Shown piece by piece: positions 9,099 to 17,847 of a stretch of DNA of 64,000 bases. The DNA comes from Acidobacteriota bacterium (GTDB lineage: Bacteria > Acidobacteriota > Terriglobia > Acidiferrales > UBA7541), in assembly GCA_003225295.1 (NCBI GenBank), contig QHYZ01000049.1, positions 78,721-142,720 on the forward strand, given 5' to 3'. The stretch's first letter is position 1, and every line of letters begins with the position of its first letter. The position numbers and the translations under genes are program-made. The notes below the pieces were generated by a model. The model was not told the DNA's origin. It made no database searches and saw only the letters and a program-made list of their open reading frames with translations.

Positions 9099-9896
9099 AT
9101 GCGCATCCTGGTCACTTTCGCCGTCGCAGCCGAGTTCGCCCCTTGGCGCAAAAGGCACGATTTTTCGCTGGTTCAACTCGCCGATCTCAGGACCTATCAA
9201 GCCGAGATCACGGGGGCCAGCGTTGTGGTCCTGTTGACTGGTATGGGCGGCGCGCGCGCCGGATCCGCGACGCGCGGCATCCAAACGGCTGCAACTGAGT
9301 CCGGGCGATTCTTCGAGGTATGCGTTTCGACTGGTTTGGCCGGGGGGCTGCAACCTGAGATCAGAGCCGGTGAAATTGTTGTAGCCAGCGAACTGCGAAC
9401 TCGCGCCGTTTCCGCCGACCTTCCTAAGGGCGGAATTTCCTGCGACCGGGAGTTGATGGCTTTGGCAAAGAAGTGCGGGGCGCGAGGAGTAAGGGCCTTC
9501 TATGAGGAAGATCACATCGTGATCACTGCCGCGGAGAAATTAAGATTAAGCTCTTCGGCCGACGTGGTCGATATGGAAAGTTTCGAGGTGATCAGCGAGT
9601 GTCTTGTCTGGGGTACGCGTGGGGTGGCGGTACGCGCGATTAGCGACACTTCAGAAGACGATTTGCCACTCGATCTGAATCTAGCAGTCACCAGGGCGGG
9701 CGACATCAGCTTGAAACGCATGCTCGGGCAAGTGTTGAGGCAGCCAAAGAGCGTTCCCGGGCTCCTGCGCTTCGGCAGGCAGAGCCACCAGGCGGCCGAG
9801 TCGCTGGGAGACTTTCTTGACAGTTTCATCCCCGAGTTGGCTGCTCGGAGTGAAGCATTCTCGTTGCACAAGAGAGAGGTTGCCCAGGCAGGATGA
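9099..9896 (+). CDS. hpnG: hopanoid-associated nucleoside phosphorylase HpnG
   Basis: This is a nucleoside phosphorylase/hydrolase-fold protein of 265 residues with an N-terminal LVTFAVAAEFAPW strand and helix carrying the family's early Glu. It also has GMGGARAG and TGLAGGLQPEI glycine loops, VDMES (ribose-binding Met/Glu) and AISDTSEDD with the purine-contacting Asp. In characterised hopanoid producers HpnG removes adenine from adenosylhopane to give ribosyl- or phosphoribosylhopane. The stop overlaps the next dehydrogenase by ATGA, so HpnG and two dehydrogenases are translationally coupled. This matters because reduction of ribosylhopane is the next chemical step. Confidence 0.85.
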   Translation: MRILVTFAVAAEFAPWRKRHDFSLVQLADLRTYQAEITGASVVVLLTGMGGARAGSATRGIQTAATESGRFFEVCVSTGLAGGLQPEIRAGEIVVASELRTRAVSADLPKGGISCDRELMALAKKCGARGVRAFYEEDHIVITAAEKLRLSSSADVVDMESFEVISECLVWGTRGVAVRAISDTSEDDLPLDLNLAVTRAGDISLKRMLGQVLRQPKSVPGLLRFGRQSHQAAESLGDFLDSFIPELAARSEAFSLHKREVAQAG

Positions 9897-10999
9897 GCAG
9901 GACTGAAACAACGCTGGAAGCCGTGAAGACACCAGCCCCCATCCCCAAAACGATGCGCGCCGGTGTCTACCGAGAAAAGGGAATCGTACGCGTCGAGGAG
10001 GTCCCCGTACCGCAAGTAGGCGATGGCGAAGTTCTCATCAAGGTTGCTACCTGTGGGGTCTGCGGCACCGACATCAAGAAGATTTTTCACGCTTACGTTC
10101 CGCCACCGCAAATCCTTGGACATGAATTGGCGGGCACGGTGGTTGCCGTTGGCCGTGGCGTGAAGAAATGGCGACTGGGCTGCCGGGTAATGAGTTTTCA
10201 TCACATTCCCTGCGGGAAGTGTTTCTATTGCGAACGCCGTCTCTTCTCGCAGTGCAAGCAGTACAAGGCGACCGGTCTGACCGGCGGATTCACGCCGAAC
10301 GGCGGCGGCTTCGCGGAATACGTGAAAGCCATGCCCTGGGTAGCCGAACGGGGGATTGTGGCGCTCCCCGATGACGTCAGCTTTGAGGAAGCCACGTTTA
10401 TCGAGCCGATCAATACGATTTTGAAGGCCGTGCAGAAAGCCCGCGTAACGGCGGGCGAGACCGTGCTAATCGCGGGTTGCGGCCCCATCGGCCTACAACT
10501 GCTAATGGTTGCTAACTTGGCACACGCCAAGCTCTACACCAGTGATCCCATGGCCGTGCGGCGCGCGAAAAGCCTAACGCTAGGAGCATTAGAGTCGTTT
10601 GACCCCAGTGATGGTAAGCTTGTGGAACACATGAAGGCCCGGACTGAGGGTCGAGGCGCCGATGCGGTTTTGGTTGCGGTAGCACACTCTGGAGTTGTGA
10701 TCGATGCGTTGGCAGCGGCAAGACCTGGAGGACGCGTACTGTTGTTCGCCGCGAACGACCCGGTAACCAGGATCGAGTTTCCCGCTGCGGCAGTGGGGAT
10801 CGACGAAAAAGAAATCCTGGGCAGCTATAGTGCGGCCGTGGACATCCAAGAAGAAGGGGCCGACCTGGTGCTGAATAAGAAACTGCCGGTCATGGATATT
10901 GTGACGCACCGTTTTCCGTTGGCTAGAATCCAACAAGGGTTGGATCTGGCCGCCAAGCCAACGGAGGAATCACTCAAGATCTTGATCACACACGCATGA
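9893..10999 (+). CDS. zinc-dependent medium-chain (polyol-type) dehydrogenase 1
   Basis: This 368-residue MDR-superfamily protein resembles sorbitol/threonine dehydrogenases. Catalytic zinc ligands appear as Cys57 (CGVCGTD) and His77/Glu78 (GHE). Structural zinc ligands are Cys107, 110, 113 and 121. The NAD(P) Rossmann loop is AGCGPIGLQ. The protein is ATGA-coupled to hpnG upstream and to a second dehydrogenase downstream. The substrate is unknown, but the position supports oxidation/reduction of a hopanoid sugar side chain. It is intact, with both zinc sites complete. Confidence 0.8.
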   Translation: MSRTETTLEAVKTPAPIPKTMRAGVYREKGIVRVEEVPVPQVGDGEVLIKVATCGVCGTDIKKIFHAYVPPPQILGHELAGTVVAVGRGVKKWRLGCRVMSFHHIPCGKCFYCERRLFSQCKQYKATGLTGGFTPNGGGFAEYVKAMPWVAERGIVALPDDVSFEEATFIEPINTILKAVQKARVTAGETVLIAGCGPIGLQLLMVANLAHAKLYTSDPMAVRRAKSLTLGALESFDPSDGKLVEHMKARTEGRGADAVLVAVAHSGVVIDALAAARPGGRVLLFAANDPVTRIEFPAAAVGIDEKEILGSYSAAVDIQEEGADLVLNKKLPVMDIVTHRFPLARIQQGLDLAAKPTEESLKILITHA

Positions 11000-12111
11000 G
11001 CACGACGACGCCAAAGAAGCTGGAAGTAGGCGAAGAAGTGAAAGTTGCCGTAACACAAGTCACGGTGCCGTCGAAGATGACCGCAGCCGTACTCTATGGC
11101 AGCGAAGATCTTCGCATAGAGAAGATCGATGTACCCGCACTGGCGGCTGACGAAGTCCTGGTGCGCGTCCGGCTGGCGCTTACCGACGGTACTGACCTCA
11201 AAGTCTGGAAGCGTGGTTATCACGCCAAAATGATTCGACCGCCGGCCGTCTTTGGCCACGAACTGGTTGGCGAAATTGTGGCCGTGGGGAAGCGCGTGGA
11301 TCCGCGCTGGCGGATTGGCATGCGCGTCATCGCCGCAAACTCCGCACCGTGTTTGCGCTGCTATCACTGCCGCCGTGGCCAGGAAAATCTTTGCGACGAC
11401 TTGTTGTTCAACAACGGCGCGTACGCGGACTACATGCGCATCCCCGGCCGCATCGTCGTGGAAAACATGCTGGAAGTGCCGCACTCGGTGGACGATCAGA
11501 GTGCAGCGCTGGCCGAACCCTTGGCCTGCGTGCTTCGCGGAATCCACGAGATGGAAGTGCGTACCGGAGATACCGCCGCGGTGATCGGTTGCGGTCCCGT
11601 GGGATTGAAGTTTGTCCGCATGCTTTCGCGACGCGGAGTTCGCGTCATCGCGCTGGCGCGGCGCGCGGCGCCGCTCGACATTGCTAAGCGGCTGGGCGCG
11701 GTGGCGACCTTCAACGTCACCGAGACGGAAGATGTCGTGCCCGCGGTCAGAGCGCTTACCGAAGACCAGCTGGGACCCGATTCCGTGGTCGAAGCGGCGG
11801 GCAATCCGGCCACCTGGCAGCAGGCCCTGGCGATGGTGCGGCGCGGTGGTGTCGTGAATTTCTTTAGCGGCCTGCCTTCGGGTACTCGTGTTGAAATTGA
11901 CCCGGCGGCGATCCACTACTCGGAAATCAAACTGATCTCGCCCTTTCATCACACACCGCGGTTCTTTCGCGAGGCCCTGGAAGCCATCCGGCGCGGGGAT
12001 ATTTCGGCTCGCGATTTCGTCACCGAAGAAATCCGGCTGGCGGACCTGCCGCAGGCGTTTGCGCGCATGAAGTCGCGCAGCGGCGAGATCAAGTTGGCCG
12101 TGCGGCCGTAG
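10996..12111 (+). CDS. zinc-dependent medium-chain dehydrogenase 2 with Asp at the catalytic Cys position
   Basis: This 371-residue MDR protein is a paralogue of its neighbour. Its structural zinc ligands are Cys119, 122, 125 and 133, and GHE (His88, Glu89) and the Rossmann loop GCGPVGLK are intact. Asp64 (TDGTD) stands where the catalytic zinc Cys normally sits. Asp in this position is known in haloarchaeal glucose dehydrogenase, so the site can still bind zinc. A family difference is therefore likelier than inactivation. The start overlaps the previous stop as ATGA. About 125 bases separate it from hpnCD; that stretch contains a short TCCCGC/GCGGGA hairpin at 12155-12174. Confidence 0.8.
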   Translation: MSTTTPKKLEVGEEVKVAVTQVTVPSKMTAAVLYGSEDLRIEKIDVPALAADEVLVRVRLALTDGTDLKVWKRGYHAKMIRPPAVFGHELVGEIVAVGKRVDPRWRIGMRVIAANSAPCLRCYHCRRGQENLCDDLLFNNGAYADYMRIPGRIVVENMLEVPHSVDDQSAALAEPLACVLRGIHEMEVRTGDTAAVIGCGPVGLKFVRMLSRRGVRVIALARRAAPLDIAKRLGAVATFNVTETEDVVPAVRALTEDQLGPDSVVEAAGNPATWQQALAMVRRGGVVNFFSGLPSGTRVEIDPAAIHYSEIKLISPFHHTPRFFREALEAIRRGDISARDFVTEEIRLADLPQAFARMKSRSGEIKLAVRP

Positions 12112-12235
12112 TTCGGGTGCAAACCAAACCCACCTGTCATTTGCTGTTCCCGCGTCCCGCATGGTTCCGCGGGATCGAGCGAGGCGCGCATTCTGCGCTC
12201 TGGACGGTTTTGCGGAGCGAGGAATCTCTCTTGTG

Positions 12236-14185
12236 ATGTTACTCCCCGGCGAAATCGACATTACCCGGCACGCACCAAAGCCCGGCTGCGCGCCCGAAGT
12301 GGCTCGGCGATACACGCGGTGGCTCGCAACGCATCACTACGAAAATTTCAACGTCGTATCCTGGCTTCTCCCCAAAGCGCTGCACCAGGATTTCTACAAC
12401 GTCTACGCGTATTGCCGCTGGGCGGATGATCTCGGTGACGAAGTTCGCGACGCGGCGCGCGCTCTGGAACTGCTGCATTGGTGGGAGCGCGAGCTGGATG
12501 CATGTTACGAAGGGAAACCAGCGCATCCGGTTTTTGTGGCGCTCCACGAGACGATCGTCGCGAAAGATATTCCCAAGCAGCCCTTTGCCGATCTCCTGAA
12601 GGCTTTCCGTCAGGATCAGACCGTCACGCGCTATCCGAACTGGGATGCCGTGCTCGGCTATTGCGTGTATTCGGCAAGTCCGGTGGGACGACTGGTTTTG
12701 TATCTGTGCGGCTACCGCGACGAACAGCGCCAACGTTTGTCGGATGCCACCTGCACCGCGCTGCAACTAGCGAATTTCTGGCAAGATGTCGCACGGGACC
12801 TGGAAATCGGGCGGATTTATATTCCCCTCGATGCGGCCGCGGCACAGGGGCTATCCGAGAACGACATCGTTGAAAAGCGCTTCGATGAGCGCTACGTGCG
12901 CTTGATGAAGGATCTGATCGCGCGCACGCGAGCCCTCTTTGCCGAAGGCCATCTGCTGGTAAAAATGGTGGATGGCCGCCTCAGCGTGGACTTAGAGATG
13001 TTCAGCCGGGGCGGTTTGGCCGTGCTCGATGCCATCGAAGCGATAGGATATGATACGCTTCACCGCCGCCCGGCGGTCAGCAAAGTAAAGCAGGCCCGCC
13101 TCCTGGGCGGCGCCCTGGTAAGGCAGCTCATAAACAAAAACTCAAGCGCGGATGTGAAGGTACTGACATCCATAGCTGTAGGGACAGAGCATGCCGTACC
13201 CCCAGCGAGCACCATGATTGCGGAATCGTACGAAGCCTGCTACGCCATTGCCCGGGCAGCTCGCAGCAATTTTTATCACGCCTTCTTCCTCCTGCCAAAA
13301 CCCAAGCGGGATGGGCTGGCTGCCCTGTATGCCTTCATGCGCCTCGTGGATGATGTTGCCGACGAAGGCGCGGACCTCGCGGCCAAGCAACGCGGACTAG
13401 CGAAATGGCGCGCCGCTCTCGATCAAGCCATCACCGGGCAGGAGCAGCTCTTCGATGGCAACGCTGCCATGAGCCCCCCTTCTGCCTTGGACGGCGCTTC
13501 CGAAGTATTGCCTGCGCTGGTGGACACCCTGCAGCGCTACAAAATGCCCGCACGCTACCTTCACGACCTGATCAGCGGAGCCGAAATGGACTTAACATTG
13601 CAGGCGTATCCGACCTTCGACCGCCTTCGGGAATACTGCTATCGCGTAGCCGGCACGGTTGGACTTACCTGCACGCATGTGTTCGGCTTCCGCGACGCGC
13701 GTGCCCTGGACCTGGCGGAAAAGCTGGGCCTCACTTTTCAATTGACGAACATCATTCGCGACGTGCATGAGGATTACAAACTCGGCCGTATCTATCTCCC
13801 GGAGGAAGATCTGCAGCGGTATGGAGTCTCAGCGGAAGATTTTGGTCGCGCCGAAGCGACTCTCGGCGTTCGCGAATTGCTCCGCTTCGAAGCCGAACGC
13901 GCCTGGCAACTTTATGAAGAGGGTTCTGCATTGCTTGGTCTCATCGATGCCGATAGCCGCGGCGCATTGTGGCTGCTCGTCCATACTTACAGCGCGCTGC
14001 TCAGTCGCATCGAGGCGGTGGACTTTGCCGTCTTCGGTGAGCGCGTGCGGCTTCCCAAGGCGGAGAAAATGATGTTCATCGCCAAGGCGCGCTTCGGCCG
14101 ACACACGGAAGAGAATATCCTTGAAAAGCGTAATCGTGATCGGCGGCGGGCTGGCGGGACTGGCAGCCGGCGTCGCGTTGGCTGA
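12236..14185 (+). CDS. fused hydroxysqualene synthase-presqualene diphosphate synthase (HpnC-HpnD)
   Basis: The 649-residue protein joins two squalene/phytoene synthase domains that are normally separate proteins. Residues 1-285 match HpnC (HHYENF, DDLGDE at 64-69, QDVARD at 183-188). Residues 325-640 match HpnD (FYHAFFLLP, DDVADE at 372-377, EMDL, NIIRDVHED at about 506-513). A linker of about 35 residues joins them. HpnD condenses two farnesyl diphosphates to presqualene diphosphate and HpnC converts that to hydroxysqualene; all four Asp-rich motifs are intact. The frame is open upstream to 12161, but the ATG at 12236 follows a GCGAGGA ribosome site and starts at the family position. The last 65 bases overlap hpnE in another frame. 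Confidence 0.9.
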   Translation: MLLPGEIDITRHAPKPGCAPEVARRYTRWLATHHYENFNVVSWLLPKALHQDFYNVYAYCRWADDLGDEVRDAARALELLHWWERELDACYEGKPAHPVFVALHETIVAKDIPKQPFADLLKAFRQDQTVTRYPNWDAVLGYCVYSASPVGRLVLYLCGYRDEQRQRLSDATCTALQLANFWQDVARDLEIGRIYIPLDAAAAQGLSENDIVEKRFDERYVRLMKDLIARTRALFAEGHLLVKMVDGRLSVDLEMFSRGGLAVLDAIEAIGYDTLHRRPAVSKVKQARLLGGALVRQLINKNSSADVKVLTSIAVGTEHAVPPASTMIAESYEACYAIARAARSNFYHAFFLLPKPKRDGLAALYAFMRLVDDVADEGADLAAKQRGLAKWRAALDQAITGQEQLFDGNAAMSPPSALDGASEVLPALVDTLQRYKMPARYLHDLISGAEMDLTLQAYPTFDRLREYCYRVAGTVGLTCTHVFGFRDARALDLAEKLGLTFQLTNIIRDVHEDYKLGRIYLPEEDLQRYGVSAEDFGRAEATLGVRELLRFEAERAWQLYEEGSALLGLIDADSRGALWLLVHTYSALLSRIEAVDFAVFGERVRLPKAEKMMFIAKARFGRHTEENILEKRNRDRRRAGGTGSRRRVG

Positions 14186-15566
14186 ATCCGGCTGGCGCGT
14201 ACGTTTGTTTGAACAGCGTCCCTTCCTCGGCGGCCGGGCAACCTCCTACGTGTTGCCCGACGGCCAGCATGTGGACAATTGCCAGCATGTGACTCTGGGA
14301 TGCTGCACCAATCTGGAAGATTTCTACGGGCGCATCGGTGCCGCGGGCAAAATAACCTTCTTCGATCGGCTCCTCTTTCTCGATCCACAAGGACGCAGAG
14401 GAGAGATGCAAGCCGGGCGGTTGCCGGCGCCATTTCATCTGACCTGGTCGTTTGCGGCCTTTGCGCCGCTGACGCTGCCGGACAAGCTATCCATCGCGCG
14501 CGCCATGCTCGATATTCTGCGGACCAAGGGTAAGCCATCGGATCTGCAGGAGAATGGTGGGATCTCCATGCTGGAGTGGCTCCGCCGCCGCCGCCAGACG
14601 AAAGGCGCCATCGAGCGATTCTGGCGCGTGGTCCTCGTGAGCGCTCTCGATGAGGAACTTGCTCGCACCGACGCACGCTTCGGCATCGACGTTTTCTGGA
14701 AAGCCTTTCTTTCGAACAGCACCGGCTATCGCATGGGAGTCCCCGCCGTTCCGCTCGCAAATTTGTACGATGGATGCAAGTCGGAGATCGAGCGCCGCGG
14801 CGGGGAGGTGGTTTTGCGCACTCCCGTACGCGGCCTGAAGATCGAAAATGGTGAGTTCGCCGGGCTTCGCTTTGACGAAGGGCGCGAAGAAACGGCCGAT
14901 GCCTACGTATTCGCCGTGCCCCACACCGCGCTGGGGGAACTGCTCCCACAAAGCATCAAGCAGAGTGATGCGGCGCTCGCAAATCTGGACAAAATCAATG
15001 TCGCGCCAATCACCGGCGTGCATCTGTGGTTTGACCGGCAGGTGATGACGGACCCGTTTTTGACGCTTTTGGACACCACCACGCAGTGGATCTTCAATAA
15101 GAGCGCTCTCTACGCCGATTCGAATGGAAAAGAGAAGGGCTCCCCCGAGGGACAGTACTTGCAATTGGTTATCAGCGCGTCTTACGATTTGCTGCAAAAA
15201 CCGCGTCAGGAGATCATCGACCTCTGTTTAGGAGAACTCCGGGAGGCTCTCCCCGCTGTCCGTGACGCCGAATTGGTGAAGGCCACGGTCATCAAAGAAG
15301 CCGCGGCGACGTTTTCCCCGGAGCCGGGAGTGCACCGCTGGCGCCCCAGACAGCAGACCTCCGTGCCGCGTTTGTTCCTGGCCGGGGATTGGACGGACAC
15401 CGGTTGGCCCGCGACAATGGAAGGTGCCGTGCGCAGCGGTTACTTGGCCGCCGAAGCCCTGCTTCGCTCCGCTGGAACGCCTCGAAGATTGCTGCAACCG
15501 GATCTCGAGCCGGATGGATTCATCGCCATGTGGCTAGGGAGGCAAAGCGCCGCGACAGGTAGCTGA
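14121..15566 (+). CDS. hpnE: hydroxysqualene oxidoreductase HpnE
   Basis: This 481-residue FAD-dependent amine-oxidase/phytoene-desaturase-fold protein starts with the dinucleotide loop VIVIGGGLAGLAAG. The C-terminal FAD motif is FLAGDWTDTGWPATMEGAV. HpnE reduces hydroxysqualene to squalene, completing the HpnCDE route that feeds shc. The start is a TTG, 65 bases inside the 3' end of hpnCD. Any later start would cut the FAD-binding strand, so the overlap seems genuine. The gene ends the same-strand hopanoid run; the next gene is convergent. Confidence 0.88.
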   Translation: MKSVIVIGGGLAGLAAGVALAESGWRVRLFEQRPFLGGRATSYVLPDGQHVDNCQHVTLGCCTNLEDFYGRIGAAGKITFFDRLLFLDPQGRRGEMQAGRLPAPFHLTWSFAAFAPLTLPDKLSIARAMLDILRTKGKPSDLQENGGISMLEWLRRRRQTKGAIERFWRVVLVSALDEELARTDARFGIDVFWKAFLSNSTGYRMGVPAVPLANLYDGCKSEIERRGGEVVLRTPVRGLKIENGEFAGLRFDEGREETADAYVFAVPHTALGELLPQSIKQSDAALANLDKINVAPITGVHLWFDRQVMTDPFLTLLDTTTQWIFNKSALYADSNGKEKGSPEGQYLQLVISASYDLLQKPRQEIIDLCLGELREALPAVRDAELVKATVIKEAAATFSPEPGVHRWRPRQQTSVPRLFLAGDWTDTGWPATMEGAVRSGYLAAEALLRSAGTPRRLLQPDLEPDGFIAMWLGRQSAATGS

Positions 15567-15627
15567 CCACCAACAGCCCAAGAGCGAAGGTACCCATGAA
15601 GCAGGAACGGACCACCAAGAAAAACCA

Positions 15628-15948
15628 TCATCCGGCGTCCGTTCGCGACGCAACCAGTTCATACCAGCCAATGCGGCGCTCCTTGTTCGTTAACTCTTCA
15701 CCCGCCGCGTCCAGCATTTCGTACTCGCCTTTGTGTGTGGTCATGAACTGTTCGTAGGCTTCACGGGAATTCCAGAAATCGAGAGTGAGGTAAATGGCAG
15801 GACGAAAGGGATCACCCAAGAGACGAGTCTCGCGGTAGTTCGAATCGCTTCGGAAGAGCCTAGCCCAGTCACCACCCGGGCCGTAGGCGCTCTCGAATCT
15901 TTCTTCACAACCCGACTTGACTTCGTACTCCCAGAGGGCTAAAAACAT
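15628..15948 (-). CDS. small ABM/ferredoxin-like-barrel protein
   Basis: This 106-residue protein begins FLALWEYEVKSGCEERFESAYG and contains LTLDFWNSREAYEQFM. The pattern is that of the dimeric alpha+beta barrel (antibiotic biosynthesis monooxygenase-like) superfamily. The frame is open for 45 codons upstream, but those residues have no family character. The ATG at 15948 has a GGAG about ten bases upstream. Many members are small monooxygenases or stress proteins, and no specific role can be given. It lies between hpnE (convergent) and the zinc-ribbon gene (divergent). Confidence 0.65.
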   Translation of the reverse strand: MFLALWEYEVKSGCEERFESAYGPGGDWARLFRSDSNYRETRLLGDPFRPAIYLTLDFWNSREAYEQFMTTHKGEYEMLDAAGEELTNKERRIGWYELVASRTDAG

Positions 15949-16088
15949 AGATGTCCCATCTCCTGCTCGTTGGACGTACGCGCTTCTGCATGCAAACTCT
16001 AGGGAACGAGTGCGCGGTCCGGCCGAGTGTAGCAATCCGATTGGATACAAGCCAAGTTGGCAAGCGCGACAGCGCAAGAGCATGAGTT

Positions 16089-16613
16089 GTGGTTGTGGCA
16101 GTCCGTCGAGACGGACGGACGGAGGTGTTTGTGAGTCGAAAGTACAGCCACCGCGGTTACCGGGACGCGGAAAAAAATGAAAAAAAAGACAAATCCCACG
16201 ATCGCAAGCCGCCTGCCGGCGGGCCGCGTGGCGCCGATCAATTCGGCCCCCGCACCCCCCGCATGGTCGGCACGGTCACCCGCGCACGATGCGCCAATTG
16301 TGGCGCCGTGTTGACCCCCGGGTTCGATCCCAATGGCACGTGTCCCAAGTGCCAGTTCGAATTGCACTGCTGCAAGCAGTGCCGCTTTTTCGATTCCGGC
16401 GCACAGTTTGAATGCACCCAGCCAATCCAGGAACGTATCTCTCCCAAAGACGCGAAGAACGCCTGCACCTTTTACGAATTCCGCATGACCATCGAAAAAG
16501 ATACCGCGCCAACGTCCTATACGCAGCCGGCAGCACCCGGTTCCGCGCCCCCTACGGCACCTCCGCGGCACACCGACGCGCGCCAGGCCTTCGAAAACCT
16601 TTTCAAGAAGTAG
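16089..16613 (+). CDS. zinc-ribbon protein of unknown function
   Basis: The protein has up to 174 residues. The first 55 are polar and Lys/Arg-rich. Residues of about 65-125 hold paired cysteines: CANCG...CPKC, HCCKQCRFF, then FECTQPI and ACTFYEF. These would build one or two zinc ribbons, and a Pro/Ala-rich tail follows. The GTG start is uncertain; an ATG at 16263 just before the first zinc pair is an alternative. It ends eight bases before the alanine racemase-like gene and is probably co-transcribed with it. No catalytic domain is seen. Confidence 0.6.
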   Translation: MVVAVRRDGRTEVFVSRKYSHRGYRDAEKNEKKDKSHDRKPPAGGPRGADQFGPRTPRMVGTVTRARCANCGAVLTPGFDPNGTCPKCQFELHCCKQCRFFDSGAQFECTQPIQERISPKDAKNACTFYEFRMTIEKDTAPTSYTQPAAPGSAPPTAPPRHTDARQAFENLFKK

Positions 16614-16620
16614 TTGCTCG

Positions 16621-17847
16621 ATGAAATCCTCGCGACGATCCTTTCTCGAAGCCGGTCTCGCCCTCCCCGTCCTCCTCGGTGCTTCCCCGTCGTTTCCCCC
16701 CACCTCGCAGACGTCTGAAGCGGCTGCTTCAAAGGATTCCTCCTTCGATCCATGGGTGGAGATCCACGGTGAAAACCTGCGCCACAATGTGCAGGAAATC
16801 TCGCGGCGCGCCTCCTCGCGGCCCATCCTCGCGGTGATCAAGAACAACGGCTACGGCACGGGGGTGACCAACGTCGCCCAGCTGTTGGAGCCGCAGCCGG
16901 AAATCTTTGGATTCGCCGTGGTGAAATTCCACGAAGCTATCTCCCTGCGCGACGGTGGCATTCGCAAGCCCATCCTCCTGCTCGGCCCTTTTGACGAACA
17001 GAACCTCGAAGATGCCGTCGCCCGCGGCATCATGCCCATGATCTACACGCCGCTGGGCCCCGCGCTGGACAAGGTCGCCGGCAAAACGCAAATGCCCGTC
17101 CCAATCCACCTCTGCATTGACACCGGCATCGGCCGCGTCGGTGTGCCGCACTACCTGGCCGCCCCGCTCGTCCGCAATCTCGCCAGCCGCAAGTCTGTCC
17201 AAATCCGGGGAACGATGATGACCTTCACTGAGGACCCCGAGTTTGACAAAGAGCAGCTCCACCGCTTCCAGGACACCTGTGCTTCTCTCGAGAAAGAAGG
17301 CATCGCCCTCGGAAAGAAGCACGCCGCATCCAGCTTCAGCCTCTTCCAGCATCCTGACGCGTTTCTCGATATGGTGCGTCCGGGCATGGCGATCTATGGC
17401 ATGTACTCGGAAAACGAATTTCGCCACACCGCAATCATGGATCTCCGCCCCGCGATCGGCTTGAAGGCTCGTGTCATCTACGTGAAGAAATTGCGCAAAG
17501 GCGACAGCGCCGGCTACAATCGCGCCTACATCGCCAAGGAAGACGTTTGGGTGGTCACGCTGCCCGTGGGCCACGCCGACGGCTGGCCACGCAGCGCTGC
17601 ACCCACGCGCGAGAAAGGCGCCAAGGTGCGCATCAACGGCGATCTTTTTCCAGTCATCGCTTCGGTCTCCGCCAGCCACTGCATCGTGGAAGTGGGTAGG
17701 GAAGAGCGCGTCAAGATCGGCGACACCGCCATCTTCTTTGATTGGCAGCCGGGCTCACGGCCCGAGGATGTCTCCGAAGCCTGCGGCGCCTCCGTCTACG
17801 ATCTCACCATGCACCTCAATCCGCTCTTGCCCCGCCGCATCGTTTAG
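16621..17847 (+). CDS. Tat-exported alanine racemase-family protein
   Basis: This 408-residue protein has an N-terminal twin-arginine signal (SRRSFLEAGLALPVLLG), then the fold-type III PLP barrel of alanine racemase with the PLP lysine at residue 74 (AVIKNNGYG). HLCIDTGIGRVG, MVRPGMAIYG, the C-terminal AGYNRAY segment (catalytic Tyr region) and HADGWPR follow. Alanine racemases are normally cytosolic. A signal peptide points to a periplasmic, perhaps broad-specificity, amino-acid racemase that could supply D-amino acids outside the cytoplasm. Tat fits a PLP enzyme folded before export. Substrate not determined. Confidence 0.85.
   Translation: MKSSRRSFLEAGLALPVLLGASPSFPPTSQTSEAAASKDSSFDPWVEIHGENLRHNVQEISRRASSRPILAVIKNNGYGTGVTNVAQLLEPQPEIFGFAVVKFHEAISLRDGGIRKPILLLGPFDEQNLEDAVARGIMPMIYTPLGPALDKVAGKTQMPVPIHLCIDTGIGRVGVPHYLAAPLVRNLASRKSVQIRGTMMTFTEDPEFDKEQLHRFQDTCASLEKEGIALGKKHAASSFSLFQHPDAFLDMVRPGMAIYGMYSENEFRHTAIMDLRPAIGLKARVIYVKKLRKGDSAGYNRAYIAKEDVWVVTLPVGHADGWPRSAAPTREKGAKVRINGDLFPVIASVSASHCIVEVGREERVKIGDTAIFFDWQPGSRPEDVSEACGASVYDLTMHLNPLLPRRIV

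Noticed and set aside
12161..12235. Earlier in-frame start for hpnCD
   Set aside because: The extra 25 residues are unlike HpnC, the ATG falls inside a hairpin loop, and a good ribosome site precedes 12236.
10825..12315. Long minus-strand open frame of 496 codons opposite the two dehydrogenases
   Set aside because: It lies fully antisense to two well-supported genes and has no recognisable domain; it is a by-product of high third-position G+C.
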